A stretch of 21,720 bases of DNA from positions 1 to 21,720 of the forward strand of contig JBPYEZ010000179.1 in assembly GCA_051984395.1 (NCBI GenBank), written 5' to 3'. The position numbers were made by a program, and so were the translations under genes. Positions 7,817-15,405 of this stretch are shown in pieces (position 1 is the first letter of the stretch; every line of letters begins with the position of its first letter). This DNA comes from AC-9 sp051984395. Lineage in GTDB: Bacteria; Actinomycetota; Acidimicrobiia; Acidimicrobiales; AC-9. The notes below the pieces were generated by a model. It saw only the letters and a list, made by a program, of their open reading frames with translations. It was not told where the DNA came from and ran no database searches.

Positions 7817-8145
7817 GGCTGTCGTCCGTGTCCACCGAAATGGGACCACGCCTCGTCGGCGCTGGTTGCGTCGGCCCGACCGGGTCCCCTCGCCGCCGCC
7901 GCCATCACCGTCAGCTCCAACCGAGTCCTGCTGTTGCGCCCGGTGACGAACCGCCCTTCCCCCCGCCGAACCCACCTTAGCCGCCAACCCCACGTACTCC
8001 TCCTCCCACCGCGCCACCCAGGCTAGGCCCGAAACCGACGATATGCACAGCGACGGGGCAAGAAATCCACAGGCCTCCCCAGGTCCGCGGAGGGTCGGGA
8101 CCCGTACCGCCCGGGAGGGAAGCCCCGATACCACCCCGGATACCC

Positions 8146-8174
8146 TTTTCAGCCCTCCCGGCAGGGCCTATGGT
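8146..8174 (+). promoter_or_regulatory. Candidate housekeeping promoter for the STAS gene
   Basis: TTTTCA (8146-8151) and TATGGT (8169-8174) are separated by 17 bases, and each matches 4 of 6 positions of the -35 and -10 consensus. Initiation near 8181 would leave a leader of about 32 bases. GGGAGG lies within that leader before the GTG start. This is read by eye only. Confidence 0.4.
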
Positions 8175-8212
8175 GTGGCCTCTCGCTCTCGCCTGGGAGG
8201 TCCCAGCGGACC

Positions 8213-8674
8213 GTGCAACATCACGAGGTCACGGCGCAGCCTTCGCGAGTCCTTCCCCGTTTCCAGGTCGGCACCTGGGTGGAAGCGACCAAGGCGATCG
8301 TCTGCGTCTGGGGCGAGGTCGACTGCGCCACCGCGCCCCGCCTCGCCGCGACCCTGGCCGAGATGACCGAGCAGGGCCGGCTGAACCTCGTGGTCGACCT
8401 CAGCGGCGTCTACTTCATGGACTCGACCGGGCTGGCCGTGCTGGCCGTGGCCCACAAGCGGTTGCAGGCGGCCGACGGCGGCCTCGTGCTGGCCGGGCCG
8501 ACCCCAGCGGTGCGGCGATCCCTCGAGGTGACCGGCCTCGACAAGATGATGCCGGTGACCGACACGCTCCCGAAGGTCTCCTCGGCCCTCCTGGAGTCGA
8601 CACGGGCCCGGGATCGGTCCCCCGACCTCGACGAGGACGACAGCCAGCAGGAGGAGCCCGAGCCGACGCCGTAG
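8213..8674 (+). CDS. STAS-domain anti-sigma factor antagonist
   Basis: This is a 153-residue protein. The STAS domain spans about 17-128 (VGTWVEATKAIVCVWGEVDCATAPRL through TDTLPKV). The conserved phosphorylation loop is FMDSTGLAVL, with Ser71 following Asp70 as in SpoIIAA. Dephosphorylated STAS proteins of this type bind anti-sigma kinases and free a sigma factor; the kinase phosphorylates the serine to reset the switch. A 25-residue acidic tail (DLDEDDSQQEEPEP) follows the domain. The start is GTG at 8213 with GGGAGG upstream. No kinase, phosphatase or sigma gene is adjacent, so this is an orphan regulator whose partner must lie elsewhere. It converges on the CDF exporter gene, with only 25 bases between the two stops. 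Confidence 0.9.
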   Translation: MQHHEVTAQPSRVLPRFQVGTWVEATKAIVCVWGEVDCATAPRLAATLAEMTEQGRLNLVVDLSGVYFMDSTGLAVLAVAHKRLQAADGGLVLAGPTPAVRRSLEVTGLDKMMPVTDTLPKVSSALLESTRARDRSPDLDEDDSQQEEPEPTP

Positions 8675-8699
8675 TCGGGCTCGACCCTCCGGCGAGCGG

Positions 8700-9782
8700 T
8701 CAGCCGGTCGGTCGCCTCCATGGCGCGCGGTGGTGAGCGACCTCGGCGTGGTGGTCCACACCCTGTCCGTCCGCCGGGTCGACGTGCACCAACGCCGAGG
8801 TGAGCCGGGGGACGTCGTGGAGTAGCGCGTGCCGGGCCTGCTCGGCGATGTCGTGACCCTCGCTCACCGTGAGCTCGCCGCTCACCACCACCTCCGCCTC
8901 GGCCCACAGGGCGTGGCCGATCCAGCGGAGGCGCAGGTCGCCCACACCTCGGACACCGGGCACGGCGCCGAGCACGGAGGCACACCGGTCGACGAGCTCG
9001 GGCTCCACGGCGTCCATGAGCCGTCGGAAGACGTCGCGCGCCGCCTCCCGCCCGACCAGCACGATGGCGACGGTGATCACGAGGCCGGCGATCGGGTCGG
9101 CCAGGCGGAAGCCCGCCGCCACGCCGACCGCCCCCACCAGCACGGCCAGGGACGTCAGGCCGTCGGTCCGGGCGTGCAGCCCGTCCGCGACCAGGGAGGC
9201 CGAACCGATGCGTCGTCCGACGCCGATCCGGAACCGGGCCACCCACTCGTTCCCCAGGAACCCCAGCACGGCGGCGGCGGCCACGGCGCCCAGCAGCTGG
9301 ACTCGCTGAGGATGAAGCAACCTGTTCACGGACTCGTAGCCGGCCGCGACCGACGACGCCGCGATCACCGCAACCACGGCGAGGCCGGCGAGGTCCTCGG
9401 CCCGTCCGTAGCCGTAGACGTATCGGCGGCTCGGGGGCCGACGGCCGACCAGGAACGCCAGCCCGAGGGGGACGGCCGTCAGGGAGTCGGCCAGGTTGTG
9501 CAGCGCGTCGCCGAGGAGGGCCACCGATCCGCTCACCACGAAGACGGCCATCTGGGCCGCCGCCGTCAGGGCCAGGCCGAGCAGGGAGAGCCGCACCGCC
9601 CGCATCCCCTCGCGGCTCGTCTGGAGGACCTGGTCGACCTCCCCGAGCGGCCCGTGCGAGCCGTGGGCGTGGTGTGCGTGCGGCGCGTGGCGTGCCACCA
9701 GCCCGCCCAGGCGTCCGATGCGTCCCCGCCAGCCGCGTTCATGGTGGGGGTGCCCGTCGCCGGTGTGGCCACGCGTCCCCAT
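8700..9782 (-). CDS. Cation diffusion facilitator (CDF) exporter, zinc-type
   Basis: This 360-residue inner-membrane antiporter probably exports Zn2+ (or Cd2+/Co2+) in exchange for protons. Residues 1-45 are His-rich (ten His among the first 43), a common metal-binding extension. About six hydrophobic segments lie between 62 and about 245. The transport site is visible as H95-x3-D99 (DALHNLAD) in TM2 and H203-x3-D207 (DGLHARTD) in TM5. HxxxD in both is typical of zinc-selective members. The C-terminal cytoplasmic ferredoxin-like domain runs from about 255 to 340, and a second His cluster is near the end. ATG at 9782 has no Shine-Dalgarno but has a TAGCCT box nine bases upstream, so the mRNA may be leaderless. 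It is divergent from the P-type ATPase gene. Confidence 0.92.
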   Translation of the reverse strand: MGTRGHTGDGHPHHERGWRGRIGRLGGLVARHAPHAHHAHGSHGPLGEVDQVLQTSREGMRAVRLSLLGLALTAAAQMAVFVVSGSVALLGDALHNLADSLTAVPLGLAFLVGRRPPSRRYVYGYGRAEDLAGLAVVAVIAASSVAAGYESVNRLLHPQRVQLLGAVAAAAVLGFLGNEWVARFRIGVGRRIGSASLVADGLHARTDGLTSLAVLVGAVGVAAGFRLADPIAGLVITVAIVLVGREAARDVFRRLMDAVEPELVDRCASVLGAVPGVRGVGDLRLRWIGHALWAEAEVVVSGELTVSEGHDIAEQARHALLHDVPRLTSALVHVDPADGQGVDHHAEVAHHRAPWRRPTG

Positions 9783-9791
9783 GGCGGCATC

Positions 9792-9797
9792 AGGCTA
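9792..9797 (-). promoter_or_regulatory. Candidate -10 box for leaderless transcription of the CDF gene
   Basis: TAGCCT on the minus strand (fits TANNNT) ends nine bases before ATG 9782. Actinobacterial leaderless mRNAs typically start 6-8 bases after such a box. No recognisable -35 was seen. Confidence 0.35.
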
Positions 9798-9868
9798 CCC
9801 GGCCCGCGACGAGATCCCTGGCTTCACCATGGTTCGCTGGCGCGCTGGGTAGGGACGAGGCATTCGCC

Positions 9869-9874
9869 TATCCT
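9869..9874 (+). promoter_or_regulatory. Candidate -10 box for the P-type ATPase transcript
   Basis: TATCCT lies six bases upstream of ATG 9881 and about 125 bases before the ATPase start. No clear -35 is present. Transcription from here would give a leader containing a palindrome (9887-9898) and an inverted repeat (9984-9997). Confidence 0.35.
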
Positions 9875-9880
9875 GCCTAG

Positions 9881-9907
9881 ATGCATCCGCCCGGGCGGGT
9901 GTCCTGA
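9881..9907 (+). CDS. Possible leaderless 8-codon upstream ORF
   Basis: ATG at 9881 opens a short frame encoding MHPPGRVS, ended by TGA at 9905-9907. The ATG sits at the expected transcription start for the TATCCT box. The frame contains a perfect 12-bp palindrome (9887-9898). Short leaderless ORFs with regulatory roles are known in actinobacteria, but this one could be chance. Confidence 0.2.
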   Translation: MHPPGRVS

Positions 9908-9983
9908 CTGCGTGCAGCGCATCGTCGCAGCATCTCCGCCCCGCTCAGCTTCCGGCACGCCATTCTCACCGGCTCGCTCCGGT

Positions 9984-9997
9984 GTCACTCTGGTGAC
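9984..9997 (+). promoter_or_regulatory. Inverted repeat just before the P-type ATPase start
   Basis: GTCAC-TCTG-GTGAC is a perfect 5-bp repeat, extendable to about 7 bp with one wobble. It ends three bases before the TTG at 10001, where a ribosome binding site would be expected. It could be a repressor operator or an RNA hairpin affecting initiation. Confidence 0.35.
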
Positions 9998-10000
9998 GCG

Positions 10001-13000
10001 TTGATCAGGCTGCCCACGGTGCGCCGGCCGGTCCCGAGCGTGCCGGGCGTGCTGCGACCCGTGACCGACCTCGTGGGCCAGGCCGGCGCCGCCGGCGTCC
10101 GACAGGTCGCCGCGGCGCGCCGGCAGCTCGACCATGCGCCGGGCCGGGCGCGTCGCAGGACCTGGGTCGGCAACGGTCGGGCCCACATAGAGGTGCACGC
10201 CGTCCACCGTTCGGACGGGCAGCTGCTGGCGCGTCAGGTAGAGCGCGACCTCGAGGCCCTGAAGGGCGTCGACTGGGCCAGGGTCAACGCCGCGCTGGGG
10301 CGCGTCGTGGCCGCCTTCGACGAGGACGCGACGCCTCTCGACACCATGGTCGCCACGGTCGAGGCCGCCGAGGAGGCTCACGACGTCGACAAGGAGCGGT
10401 TCCCCCGCGACCGGCCGTCGTACCCCGGCGACTCCGAGCCGCTGCTTCGCAACCTCGCCGCCCTCGGTGCCGACACCCTCGGTCTCGGCGTGAGCGTGTT
10501 CGGCCAGCTCCTCCGGGCGACCCCCATCCCCGGTGAGGTCGCCTCGGTCATCGCCCTGGCCGACAGCCAGCCGCGTGTCCGCCGCCTCCTCGAGAGCCAC
10601 CTCGGGCTTCCCACGACCGACCTGGGCCTTGCCCTGGCCAGCGCGGTGGCCCAGGCGCTGAGCCAGGGACCGCTGGGCCTCCTCGTCGACATGGGTCATC
10701 GGGTCAACCTGGTGGGCGAGATCCGATCGCGCCAGCGAGCGTGGGCCGGGCGGGAGCCGCAGCTCGTCGCCCAGAACGGGCGACGGCGTGTGCAGCCGGT
10801 CGAGACACCAGGCCGGCCCGTTCCTCTCCCCCGCGGCACCGTCGAGCGGCACGCCGACCGGGCTTCCCTGGCCGCCTTCGGTGTCTTCGGCCTGTCTCTG
10901 GCCGCCACCAAGGACCCCCGCAGGGCGGCGAACACCCTGATGGCGGCGGCACCGAAGGCAGCCCGTCTGGGACGGGAGGCGTTCGCCGCCCAGCTGGGAC
11001 GAGACCTGGCCAACCTCGAAGTCGTCGTGCTCGATCCCTCTGCCCTCCGCCGTCTCGACCGGCTGGACACCGTCGTGGTCGACCGCTCGGCCATCCTCCA
11101 CGGGGGGACCCTCGACCCGCTCGTCGACGCGTTCGTCGCCCGCGTGCGCCACGCCGGCTACGGCCTGGTCGTCGCAGGGGTCGAACGACAAGAGCGGCTC
11201 CGGCTGGGCGCCGATCGCAGCGTGCCGGGACATGGCGAGCTGGCCGACTCGGTGCGCGCCCTCCAGCGCGAGGGTCGCGTGGTCGCGTGCGTGTCGGCGA
11301 CGGCCGATCGAGCCCTGCGGACGGCCGACTGCGGGATCGGGCTGACGAGCCCGTCGTCTCCGCCGCCGTGGGGTGCGCACCTGCTCTGCGGGCGCAGCCT
11401 CGAGGCCGCCTGTCGCATCGTCGACGCCGCCGCCGCGGCGCGACGGAGCAGCCGTCGCAGCACCGTTCTGGCCGCGGGGGGCTCGGCCATCGGCGGGGTC
11501 GGCGCCCTGATGGGACCTGGTCGCGGGGCGGCGCAGCGAGGTCTTCTTCCGGTCAACGCGGCCGCGCTCCTCGCTGAGGCGGTCGGGACCTGGTCGGCCG
11601 CCGAGGTGTCCCGCCGACCACGCCCGGTGCCGGTCGACCGGCCGAACTGGCACGCCATGGGGATCGAAGAGGCCCTCGCCGCCCTCGGGAGCTCGCCCGC
11701 CGGTCTGACCACGGCGGCTGCCGCCAAGCGGACCGCCTCCTCGGCTGGCAGCGCTGCCGGGCAAGGGCCGTCGAACCTGGCTTCGGCCCTCGTGGCCGAG
11801 CTGGCCAATCCCTTGACGCCGCTGCTCGCCCTGGGCGCCGGACTGTCTGCGGCCGTCGGTTCGATCACCGACGCCGCCCTGGTTGGCGGGGTGGTGGCCA
11901 TCAACGCCGGCATCAGCGCCGCCCAGCGGCTCCGGACCGAGCACTCCCTCGAGGAGCTCACCCGGGCGACAGCCGTGAAGGCGACCGTCGGTCGGGGAGG
12001 AGAGTTCGTCGAGATGCCGGCGGACCTGCTCGTCGTCGGCGATCTCGTGCGGGTCGCCGAGGGCGAGGTGGTGCCGGCCGACTGCCGGCTGCTCGAAGCA
12101 GCGTGGTGCGAGGTCGACGAGTCCAGCCTCACCGGCGAATCGCTGCCGGTGGCGAAGGACCCCGAGCCCGTCCCCGGCGCCGCCCTGGGAGAGCGCAGCT
12201 GCATGCTCTACGCGGGCACCACGGTCGTCGCCGGCGGCGCCCTCGCCGTCGTCGTGGCGACCGGGACGGCCACCGAGGCGGGTCGCAGCGTGGCGGGCGT
12301 CGGCGACCCTCCACCCAGCGGCGTGGAGACCCGACTCAACTCGCTGACCACGGCCACTCTGCCCGTCACGCTCCTCAGCGGCGCCGCCGTGGGCACGATG
12401 GGCTTCCTTCGGCGACGTCCCCTCCGCCAGGCGGTCGGATCCGGCGTGAGCCTCATGGTGGCGGCCGTTCCCGAGGGGTTGCCGCTGCTGGCGACCGTGG
12501 CCCAGCAGTCGGCCGCCCAGCGTCTCTCCCGGCACGAAGCCCTCGTCCGCAACCCTCGTACCATCGAGGCCCTGGGGCGGGTCGATCTGCTCTGCTTCGA
12601 CAAGACCGGCACCCTGACCGAGGGCCGGATCGGCTTGCAGCGGGTGTCCGACGGTGTCGTCGACGAGCCTGTGGACGCCCTCGGGCCGGGCCGGCGGGAG
12701 GTGCTGGCTGCTGCGCTGCGGGCCACCCCGCCATCGGGAGACGGCGAGGTGCTCACGCACGCCACCGATCAGGCGGTGGCCGACGGTGCCGCCGCCCTGG
12801 GCGTCACCGCCGGCGATGGCGCCGGTGCGTGGGAGCCGCAGGACGAGCGGGCGTTCGAGCCCGCCCGGGGCTTCCATGCCGTCCTGGGTCGCGGCGGGGC
12901 CGGCTCGCGGGTCGCCATCAAGGGCGCGCCGGAGGCGGTGCTGGCACGCTGCAGCACGTATCGAGACCCCGAGCGCGGCAGTCGACCACTCGACCGGCGC

Positions 13001-14458
13001 GCCCGTCGGCGGCTCGACGCCGAGGTGGACCGTCTCGCGCAACAAGGTCTTCGGGTGCTCGCCGTCGGCGAGCGGCGCTGGAACGGTCCCGACGAGCTCG
13101 GCGACGACGAGCTGGGCGACCTCGAGCTGCTCGGCTTCGTGGCCCTGGCCGACCTCGTGCGCTCCACCGCCGCCGCCGCCGTTCGCACGCTTCGTCGCGC
13201 TGGCGTCGAGGTGGCCATGATCACCGGGGACCATCCGAGCACCGCCGAAGCCATCGCTTCCGAGCTGGGCATCCTCAACGGCGGACGCGTCCTCACCGGC
13301 CCCGACCTCGAGCGGCTCGGGGAGACCGAGCTGGACGAGGCCATCACCGACGTCACCGTGTTCGCCCGGGTGTCGCCAGCCGACAAGGTCCGCATCGTCG
13401 ACACGTTCCAACGAGCAGGTCGCGTGGTCGCGATGACCGGCGACGGCGCCAACGACGCCCCTGCCATCCGGCTCGCCAACGCCGGGGTGGCGCTGGGCCG
13501 GCGGGGAACTCCCGCCGCCCGCGGCGCAGCCGACCTGGTCGTGACCGATGACCGTATCGAGACCATCATCGACGCCATCGTCGAGGGACGGGCGATGTGG
13601 GCCCGGGTGCGGGACGCACTGGCGATCCTCGTCGGCGGGAACCTCGGCGAGGTGGCCTTCACGTTGGCCGGGACCGCCATCACCGGCCGGTCACCCCTGA
13701 ACGCTCGCCAGCTCCTGCTCGTCAACCTTCTCACCGACATGGTGCCGGCGATGGCCATCGCCCTCCAGCCTCCGGCGTCGACATCGCCCGAGGCCCTCCT
13801 GCACGAAGGACCCGAGGCGTCCCTGGGCGCACCCCTCGCCCGCCAGATCGCGCTGCGGGCGGCCACGACAGCGGGCGGGGCCACCGCCGCCTGGCTGGCG
13901 GCGAGCGCCACGGGCCGCCCGGCCAGGGCCCGGACCGTCGGGCTGGTCGCCGTCGTCGGCACCCAGATGGGCCAGACGATCGTCGCCGGCAGGCGCAGCC
14001 CCGCGGTCATCGCTTCCGCGCTGGCGTCGGCAGGGCTGCTCGTGCCGATCATCCAGATCCCTCCCGTCAGTCGGTTCTTCGGGTGCACTCCCCTCGGGCC
14101 GGTGGGCTGGGCCACGGCCGTCGGCTCGGCGTCAGCGGCCACCGGCGCGTCGATCGCCGCGCCGTGGCTGGCGTCCCGAGCGCTGGGCGGCCGGACCCGT
14201 CCGGCGTCGTCCGCGCCGGAAGACGAGCGCCGCCAGGGCGGTCCTGACCGTGACGAGGAGCGAGGCGGCACCAGCGAGGCGCGGCGCGGTCCCGTCGAGC
14301 CCGCCGCGCCGCCGGACAGCTCGGGGGACAGAGGACGTGACGCGAGCCGACGACGCGTCGACCGGGGAAGCCGCGACACCCGCGGAGGCGGGCAACGGCG
14401 GGTCGTGGTAGCTGCGGAGACCCGACGTCGCCGTCAAGGTGACCGTCCATCACCCTGA
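10001..14458 (+). CDS. CtpI/CtpH-like cation-transporting P-type ATPase with degenerate second P-domain
   Basis: This is a 1485-codon membrane ATPase. Residues 54-110 resemble a ferredoxin-like HMA domain without a CxxC pair. Residues about 310-495 look like a decayed P-domain (DRSAIL at 361; VSATAD at 431 where GDGxND would be). The active pump follows: TGES at 711-714, PEGLP at 824-828 in M4, DKTGTLT with phospho-acceptor Asp867, MITGDH at 1073-1078 and TGDGANDAP around 1147-1152, then several C-terminal membrane segments. PEGLP, rather than CPC, points to P2-like ion binding rather than heavy-metal transport; the ion is unknown. Mycobacterial CtpI/CtpH share the long N-terminal half. Residues 1396-1485 are an Arg/Gly/Asp-rich tail. 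The start is uncertain: TTG 10001 or GTG 10019, neither with a clear Shine-Dalgarno. Confidence 0.92.
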   Translation: MIRLPTVRRPVPSVPGVLRPVTDLVGQAGAAGVRQVAAARRQLDHAPGRARRRTWVGNGRAHIEVHAVHRSDGQLLARQVERDLEALKGVDWARVNAALGRVVAAFDEDATPLDTMVATVEAAEEAHDVDKERFPRDRPSYPGDSEPLLRNLAALGADTLGLGVSVFGQLLRATPIPGEVASVIALADSQPRVRRLLESHLGLPTTDLGLALASAVAQALSQGPLGLLVDMGHRVNLVGEIRSRQRAWAGREPQLVAQNGRRRVQPVETPGRPVPLPRGTVERHADRASLAAFGVFGLSLAATKDPRRAANTLMAAAPKAARLGREAFAAQLGRDLANLEVVVLDPSALRRLDRLDTVVVDRSAILHGGTLDPLVDAFVARVRHAGYGLVVAGVERQERLRLGADRSVPGHGELADSVRALQREGRVVACVSATADRALRTADCGIGLTSPSSPPPWGAHLLCGRSLEAACRIVDAAAAARRSSRRSTVLAAGGSAIGGVGALMGPGRGAAQRGLLPVNAAALLAEAVGTWSAAEVSRRPRPVPVDRPNWHAMGIEEALAALGSSPAGLTTAAAAKRTASSAGSAAGQGPSNLASALVAELANPLTPLLALGAGLSAAVGSITDAALVGGVVAINAGISAAQRLRTEHSLEELTRATAVKATVGRGGEFVEMPADLLVVGDLVRVAEGEVVPADCRLLEAAWCEVDESSLTGESLPVAKDPEPVPGAALGERSCMLYAGTTVVAGGALAVVVATGTATEAGRSVAGVGDPPPSGVETRLNSLTTATLPVTLLSGAAVGTMGFLRRRPLRQAVGSGVSLMVAAVPEGLPLLATVAQQSAAQRLSRHEALVRNPRTIEALGRVDLLCFDKTGTLTEGRIGLQRVSDGVVDEPVDALGPGRREVLAAALRATPPSGDGEVLTHATDQAVADGAAALGVTAGDGAGAWEPQDERAFEPARGFHAVLGRGGAGSRVAIKGAPEAVLARCSTYRDPERGSRPLDRRARRRLDAEVDRLAQQGLRVLAVGERRWNGPDELGDDELGDLELLGFVALADLVRSTAAAAVRTLRRAGVEVAMITGDHPSTAEAIASELGILNGGRVLTGPDLERLGETELDEAITDVTVFARVSPADKVRIVDTFQRAGRVVAMTGDGANDAPAIRLANAGVALGRRGTPAARGAADLVVTDDRIETIIDAIVEGRAMWARVRDALAILVGGNLGEVAFTLAGTAITGRSPLNARQLLLVNLLTDMVPAMAIALQPPASTSPEALLHEGPEASLGAPLARQIALRAATTAGGATAAWLAASATGRPARARTVGLVAVVGTQMGQTIVAGRRSPAVIASALASAGLLVPIIQIPPVSRFFGCTPLGPVGWATAVGSASAATGASIAAPWLASRALGGRTRPASSAPEDERRQGGPDRDEERGGTSEARRGPVEPAAPPDSSGDRGRDASRRRVDRGSRDTRGGGQRRVVVAAETRRRRQGDRPSP

Positions 14459-14550
14459 CGGGTGAGCGGTTGACCAGTTGACGTGGGTGTTCGCGATGAT
14501 TTGCGACTCGCTGTTTGAGCGCGCACGGCCTTGGGTAGTCCACGATGCCG

Positions 14551-14647
14551 GGAACCAGTGCCCGCCAAGCTGGTTCCGGAGAGCGCCAGGATCCGCCGCC
14601 TGGTCCGCTCCGCCAACGGCGCCCATTCGGGCGCCGTTGGTGTTTTT
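14551..14647 (+). ncRNA. Candidate structured RNA: three consecutive hairpins ending in a terminator
   Basis: Hairpin 1 is 14551-14577 (GGAACCAG paired with CTGGTTCC, 11-base loop). Hairpin 2 is 14581-14610 (GAGCGCCAGG paired with CCTGG and CGCTC, with a 2-base bulge). Hairpin 3 is 14611-14642, a near-perfect stem followed by TTTTT. The spacing between hairpins is 3 and 0 bases. It could be the structured 3' end of the ATPase mRNA or the end of an independent small RNA starting between 14459 and 14550. I do not recognise a family. Confidence 0.4.
14611..14647 (+). terminator. Strong intrinsic terminator downstream of the P-type ATPase
   Basis: CCAACGGCGCCC pairs perfectly with GGGCGCCGTTGG around an ATTC loop (12 bp, 14613-14640). 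One wobble and one further pair extend the stem, and TTTTT follows at 14643-14647. The T-tract is only on the plus strand, so it ends rightward transcription from the ATPase or from a small RNA before it. Confidence 0.85.
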
Positions 14648-14733
14648 CTGGGGAAGTTTTTTCTGGGGGAGGTTCGCGCGGGATCGGGGACCGACGGCGC
14701 TGGACCGACGGTTCTCCGCGTCGACGTGTCCGG

Positions 14734-15297
14734 CTACGAACCGATCGTGATCAGGTCGGCCATCACGAACACCTCTCCCGCAGGCGTCCCGAAGACCACG
14801 ACGGGGCCGGCGAGGCCGAAGGTCATCCGGTCCAGGACGACGCTGCCGAGCAGGATCTGTCGTCGCAGGGCCTGGACCCAGTACGACCCCGACGAGCCGC
14901 GACAGCAGAGCACGACCATGGTCCCATCGGCGAACTGCACCCGCAGGGTCTCGGCCCGGTGCCCGGCGCCGGTCGAGCAGACGTCGTGGACCGGCACCGC
15001 CGAGCTCCGCAGCCTGGCCGCGGCCGCGGAGGCCCGCGCCCGTAGCCGCTCGAGCTCGTCGTTCTGGGCCTCGGCGAACGCCGCTTCGAGCTCGTGGCGC
15101 TCCTCCGAGGAGAACAGGCGGTCGAAGTCGCTCGGCGACTCGACCCCCTTGCGGTCCTCGCGCTCGTCGTCGTCGGGGCGCTCGGCCGCGGGCAGGCGGC
15201 GGCCCAGCCTCCACTCGGTGAAGACGCCCGGCAGCGACAACCCGGCCAGCAGGCCTACCACTGTCACCAGCACCACCAGCCTGATCACGGCGCTCAC
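14734..15297 (-). CDS. Membrane-anchored protein of unknown function
   Basis: This 187-residue protein is not recognised. Residues 5-21 form one hydrophobic segment after a short start (MSAVIRLVVL...), giving an N-terminal anchor or uncleaved signal. A charged, acidic stretch follows (41-60), then a Glu/Arg/Ala-rich helix (about 62-98, coiled-coil-like). The C-terminal part is beta-rich with VHDVCSTG, MVVLCCRG and SYWVQALRR. Cys107, Cys131 and Cys132 may form a disulphide if the domain is outside the membrane. The start is GTG at 15297 with GGGGAG nine bases upstream; GTG 15288 is an alternative. It lies 108 bases downstream of the acyl-CoA dehydrogenase stop on the same strand and faces the ATPase terminator. 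Function is unknown. Confidence 0.72.
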   Translation of the reverse strand: MSAVIRLVVLVTVVGLLAGLSLPGVFTEWRLGRRLPAAERPDDDEREDRKGVESPSDFDRLFSSEERHELEAAFAEAQNDELERLRARASAAAARLRSSAVPVHDVCSTGAGHRAETLRVQFADGTMVVLCCRGSSGSYWVQALRRQILLGSVVLDRMTFGLAGPVVVFGTPAGEVFVMADLITIGS

Positions 15298-15405
15298 CGG
15301 CGATCGCTCCCCAAGTTTTCTCCAAGACGACCCGATCCCCGGTGCTTACCCTCCGATCACCAACGACAACCGGATCGGCCCGGCCCGCCTCGCCGGCGAC
15401 TCGTC

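Larger units (their letters stand above)
7805..8212. other. 408-base intergenic region between divergent genes
   Basis: No credible gene is seen here: open frames in this stretch have poor codon pattern and no ribosome binding site. The left end holds the Shine-Dalgarno of the small leftward gene. The right end holds a sigma-70-like promoter for the STAS gene. The middle (about 7900-8040) is C-rich on the plus strand with no hairpin I could identify. GATACC occurs twice within 20 bases around 8127-8145. Confidence 0.6.
14459..14733. other. 275-base gene-poor stretch with atypical composition
   Basis: This stretch is richer in A/T than the flanks, including two TTTTTCTGGGG copies (around 14643 and 14658). 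I see no protein gene: the open frames across it have no ribosome binding site and ordinary-looking rather than coding-like third positions. Its right half holds three adjacent hairpins ending in a terminator. It separates the ATPase from the convergent unknown membrane protein. Confidence 0.6.

Noticed and set aside
7981..8025. GTGGGAG-like repeats on the minus strand resembling MraZ boxes
   Set aside because: The spacing is irregular and no mraZ or cell-division gene is present; the region is simply G-rich.
8041..8090. Short TGCACAG and TCCACAGG words resembling DnaA-box fragments
   Set aside because: There is no cluster of 9-base boxes, no A/T-rich unwinding region and no replication gene nearby, so an origin is not supported.
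9824..13411. A 1195-codon open frame on the minus strand antisense to the P-type ATPase
   Set aside because: It mirrors a gene with every catalytic motif of its family. The antisense product is low-complexity Gly/Arg/His sequence, typical of a high-G+C shadow frame.
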